A stretch of 64,000 bases of DNA from assembly GCA_029959605.1 (NCBI GenBank), contig JASCOC010000001.1:282454-346453 (forward strand), read 5' to 3'. Position numbers and translations under genes: made by a program. The notes under the pieces are model-generated. The model was not told the origin of the DNA. It ran no database searches and saw only the letters and a list, made by a program, of their open reading frames with translations. Position 1 is the first letter of the stretch. Each line of letters starts with the position of its first letter. This DNA is from Lysobacteraceae bacterium PS02340. Its GTDB lineage: Bacteria; Pseudomonadota; Gammaproteobacteria; Xanthomonadales; Xanthomonadaceae. This document shows positions 62,567 to 64,000 of the stretch, piece by piece.

Positions 62567-63952
62567 ATGCAAAAGTTGTTGTCCTCGCGTCGTCTGCGTC
62601 TCGCCGCCCTGTCCATCGCCCTGTGCGCCGCCGTCGGTGCCGCGGGTGCGCAGGGCTTCGGCCAGCCGGCCATCGACTTCAAGGGCGCCGTGCGCGCCGC
62701 CAGCCCGGTGATCAAGGCCGGCGACACGGTCGAACTCAACGGCACCGGCTTCCAGCCGGGCCAGTCGGTCACGCTGCTGCGCGGCGAAACCGTGCTCAAC
62801 GCCCAGCCCTGGACCGCCGATGCAGAAGGTCGTTTCAAGGGCAATGTGCAGATCCCGGCCGACGCCGTGACCGGGCGTCACCCGGTCGTCGTGCGCGCCG
62901 CCAACCCGGATGCCGCCGTCGTGTTCGATCTGAAGATCTCGAAGGAACTGCCGCTGTCGGGCGCCGAGCGTTACGACGTGACCACCAACAAGCTGGTGCA
63001 GGGCCTGTACCAGGTCGCGCACAGCGAGGCGTCGAATGCGCTGTTCGTGACGGCCGCCGTCGGCCGTCCGCCGGTCACCCAGTCGGAGCTGCTCAAGCTC
63101 GATCCCGTCACGCTCGAAGTCACGGCCCGGGTCACGCCGGCCCAGGTCGCAGGCCAGACCGATGGCCGCGTGTACGCGGTCTACGGCGTGGCCGTCGACG
63201 ACGTCAACGGCAATGTCTGGGTCACCAATACCCGCGACGACACGGTCGCCGTCTACAAGCAGTCCGACCTGTCGCTGGTCAAGCAGTTCGACAAGGGCGT
63301 GCTGCCGCACGGCCGCGACCTGGTCGTCGACACCAAGGACAACCGCGTCTGGGCCAGCGGCTTCGGCGGCGGCAAGTTCGTGGCCTTCGATGCGACGACG
63401 CTCGAGCTGGTGCAGGACCTGACCGTCGCGTCGGAAGTGCGCGGCGAGGAGTTCGGTCCGATGGCGCTGACGCTCGACCGCGCGGCCGGCAAGCTCTACT
63501 CGGTGGGGCTGTCGACCGGCGAGGTCGTCGTACTCGACGGCGCGACCGGCGCGGTCGACAAGATGTTCCGCTTCCCGTCGGTCAATGGCGGCATCGGCGT
63601 CGCGATCGATCCCGAAGGCCGGCGTCTCTACGTCGCGGCGCAGGGCAGCGACAACCTGGTGATCGCCAACGCCGACACCGGTGAAGTGCTGCACGACGTC
63701 TACGTCGGCGCCGGCGCCGTGTACGTCGCCTTCGATCCGCACAGCAAGCTCGCCTACGTGGCGAGCCGCGGTGCCGGCACGATCACGGCGGTGGACGCGA
63801 ACGGCAACATCGTCGCCAACCTCGATGGCGGCACGTTCCCCAACCACGTGCTGCCGACCGGCGACGGCACGGTCTACGCGGTCAACAAGTCGCGCGGCGC
63901 CGAAGACCAGGACGGCGACCAGATCCGCCGGATCGCGCCGAAGGCCGAGTGA
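62567..63952 (+). CDS. Exported YncE-like beta-propeller protein with Ig-like domain
   Basis: A 461-residue protein with a signal peptide (LRLAALSIALCAAVGAAGAQG) and a good ribosome site (CAGGAG, 62555-62560). Residues 35-115 form an Ig-like domain (SPVIKAGDTVELNGTGFQPGQSVTLLRG). The rest is a seven-bladed YncE-type propeller (VYGVAVDDVNGNVWVTNTRDDTVAVY, GRDLVVDTKDNRVWASGFGGGKFVAFD, GIGVAIDPEGRRLYVAAQGSDNLVIAN). It is the last gene of the receptor operon, 98 bp after the methyltransferase gene. Escherichia coli YncE is periplasmic and iron-regulated, so a link to iron uptake is plausible, but its function is not established. Confidence 0.85.
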   Translation: MQKLLSSRRLRLAALSIALCAAVGAAGAQGFGQPAIDFKGAVRAASPVIKAGDTVELNGTGFQPGQSVTLLRGETVLNAQPWTADAEGRFKGNVQIPADAVTGRHPVVVRAANPDAAVVFDLKISKELPLSGAERYDVTTNKLVQGLYQVAHSEASNALFVTAAVGRPPVTQSELLKLDPVTLEVTARVTPAQVAGQTDGRVYAVYGVAVDDVNGNVWVTNTRDDTVAVYKQSDLSLVKQFDKGVLPHGRDLVVDTKDNRVWASGFGGGKFVAFDATTLELVQDLTVASEVRGEEFGPMALTLDRAAGKLYSVGLSTGEVVVLDGATGAVDKMFRFPSVNGGIGVAIDPEGRRLYVAAQGSDNLVIANADTGEVLHDVYVGAGAVYVAFDPHSKLAYVASRGAGTITAVDANGNIVANLDGGTFPNHVLPTGDGTVYAVNKSRGAEDQDGDQIRRIAPKAE

Positions 63953-63980
63953 GGAAACCGCGGTAAAATGGCCCCACGGC

Positions 63981-64000
63981 GGCCGGACTCCGGTCCGGCC
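63981..64000 (+). terminator. Hairpin after the receptor operon, at the window edge
   Basis: GGCCGGAC-TCCG-GTCCGGCC is a perfect 8-bp stem with a 4-nt loop, 28 bp after the YncE-like stop. Whether a T-run follows cannot be seen because the window ends here. Confidence 0.65.

Noticed and set aside
1..64000. tRNA or rRNA genes
   Set aside because: No cloverleaf with the conserved GGTTCRA arm and no rRNA-like stretch was noticed in the gene-free intervals.

Overview
The window looks like a piece of chromosome from a high-GC gammaproteobacterium of the Xanthomonadaceae/Lysobacteraceae (Lysobacter or Luteimonas-like). The reasons are the strong G/C third-position bias, the gene content (paired TldD/TldE proteins, S9 and DUF885 peptidases, SpeG, HemJ, an OFA-MFS/FdhD/FdhF locus) and the intergenic palindromic repeats. 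I see no rRNA, tRNA, CRISPR array, transposase or prophage gene.

Layout. 1-3578 (-): the N-terminal 1192 residues of a trimeric autotransporter adhesin that runs off the left edge and contains a 1023-bp tandem duplication. 3816-5893: a histidine kinase and an OmpR-type regulator, convergent and overlapping at their 3' ends. 6057-12549: alkaline phosphatase, a bdhA-patatin pair, HemJ, a methyltransferase and an intracellular PHB depolymerase, ending in a clear bidirectional terminator. 12641-16514: a PadR/HAAS membrane-protein pair, a cyclophilin lipoprotein, a GNAT, a frameshifted speG and a small acidic protein. 16551-26703 (-): a Tat-exported aldo/keto reductase, then a long run of mostly overlapping genes built around MoxR-DUF58-BatA-DUF4175, followed by a 13-copy hexanucleotide tract and a large imperfect inverted repeat.

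27352-32322 (-): TldE and two TldD paralogues with Tat-like signals. 32478-38375: an S9 peptidase, a DUF885 lipoprotein and a membrane alpha/beta hydrolase, with repeat clusters on both sides of the hydrolase. 38723-45250: a formate/molybdenum module made of a ModE-HTH/PBP regulator, an OFA transporter, FdhD, an FdhF/YdeP-type oxidoreductase and a small protein. 45306-45663 holds two copies of a roughly 65-bp noncoding repeat, each with three DnaA-box-like 9-mers. Small poorly conserved genes and a Nudix hydrolase follow.

47600-63952 is a complete-looking catecholate siderophore locus. On the minus strand, reading from the central promoter, lie an EntS-like exporter, EntC, EntE, isochorismatase, a free-standing aryl carrier protein, an EntF-like C-A-T-TE NRPS with a serine-type specificity code, and EntA. 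On the plus strand are a TonB-dependent receptor, an IroE/Fes-type esterase, a methyltransferase with a regulatory domain and a YncE-like protein. The divergent promoter contains Fur-box-like sites. The expected chemistry is 2,3-dihydroxybenzoate plus serine, giving an enterobactin-like product. EntA carries a 99-bp palindromic repeat inserted in frame in its coding sequence, which is the most unusual single observation here.
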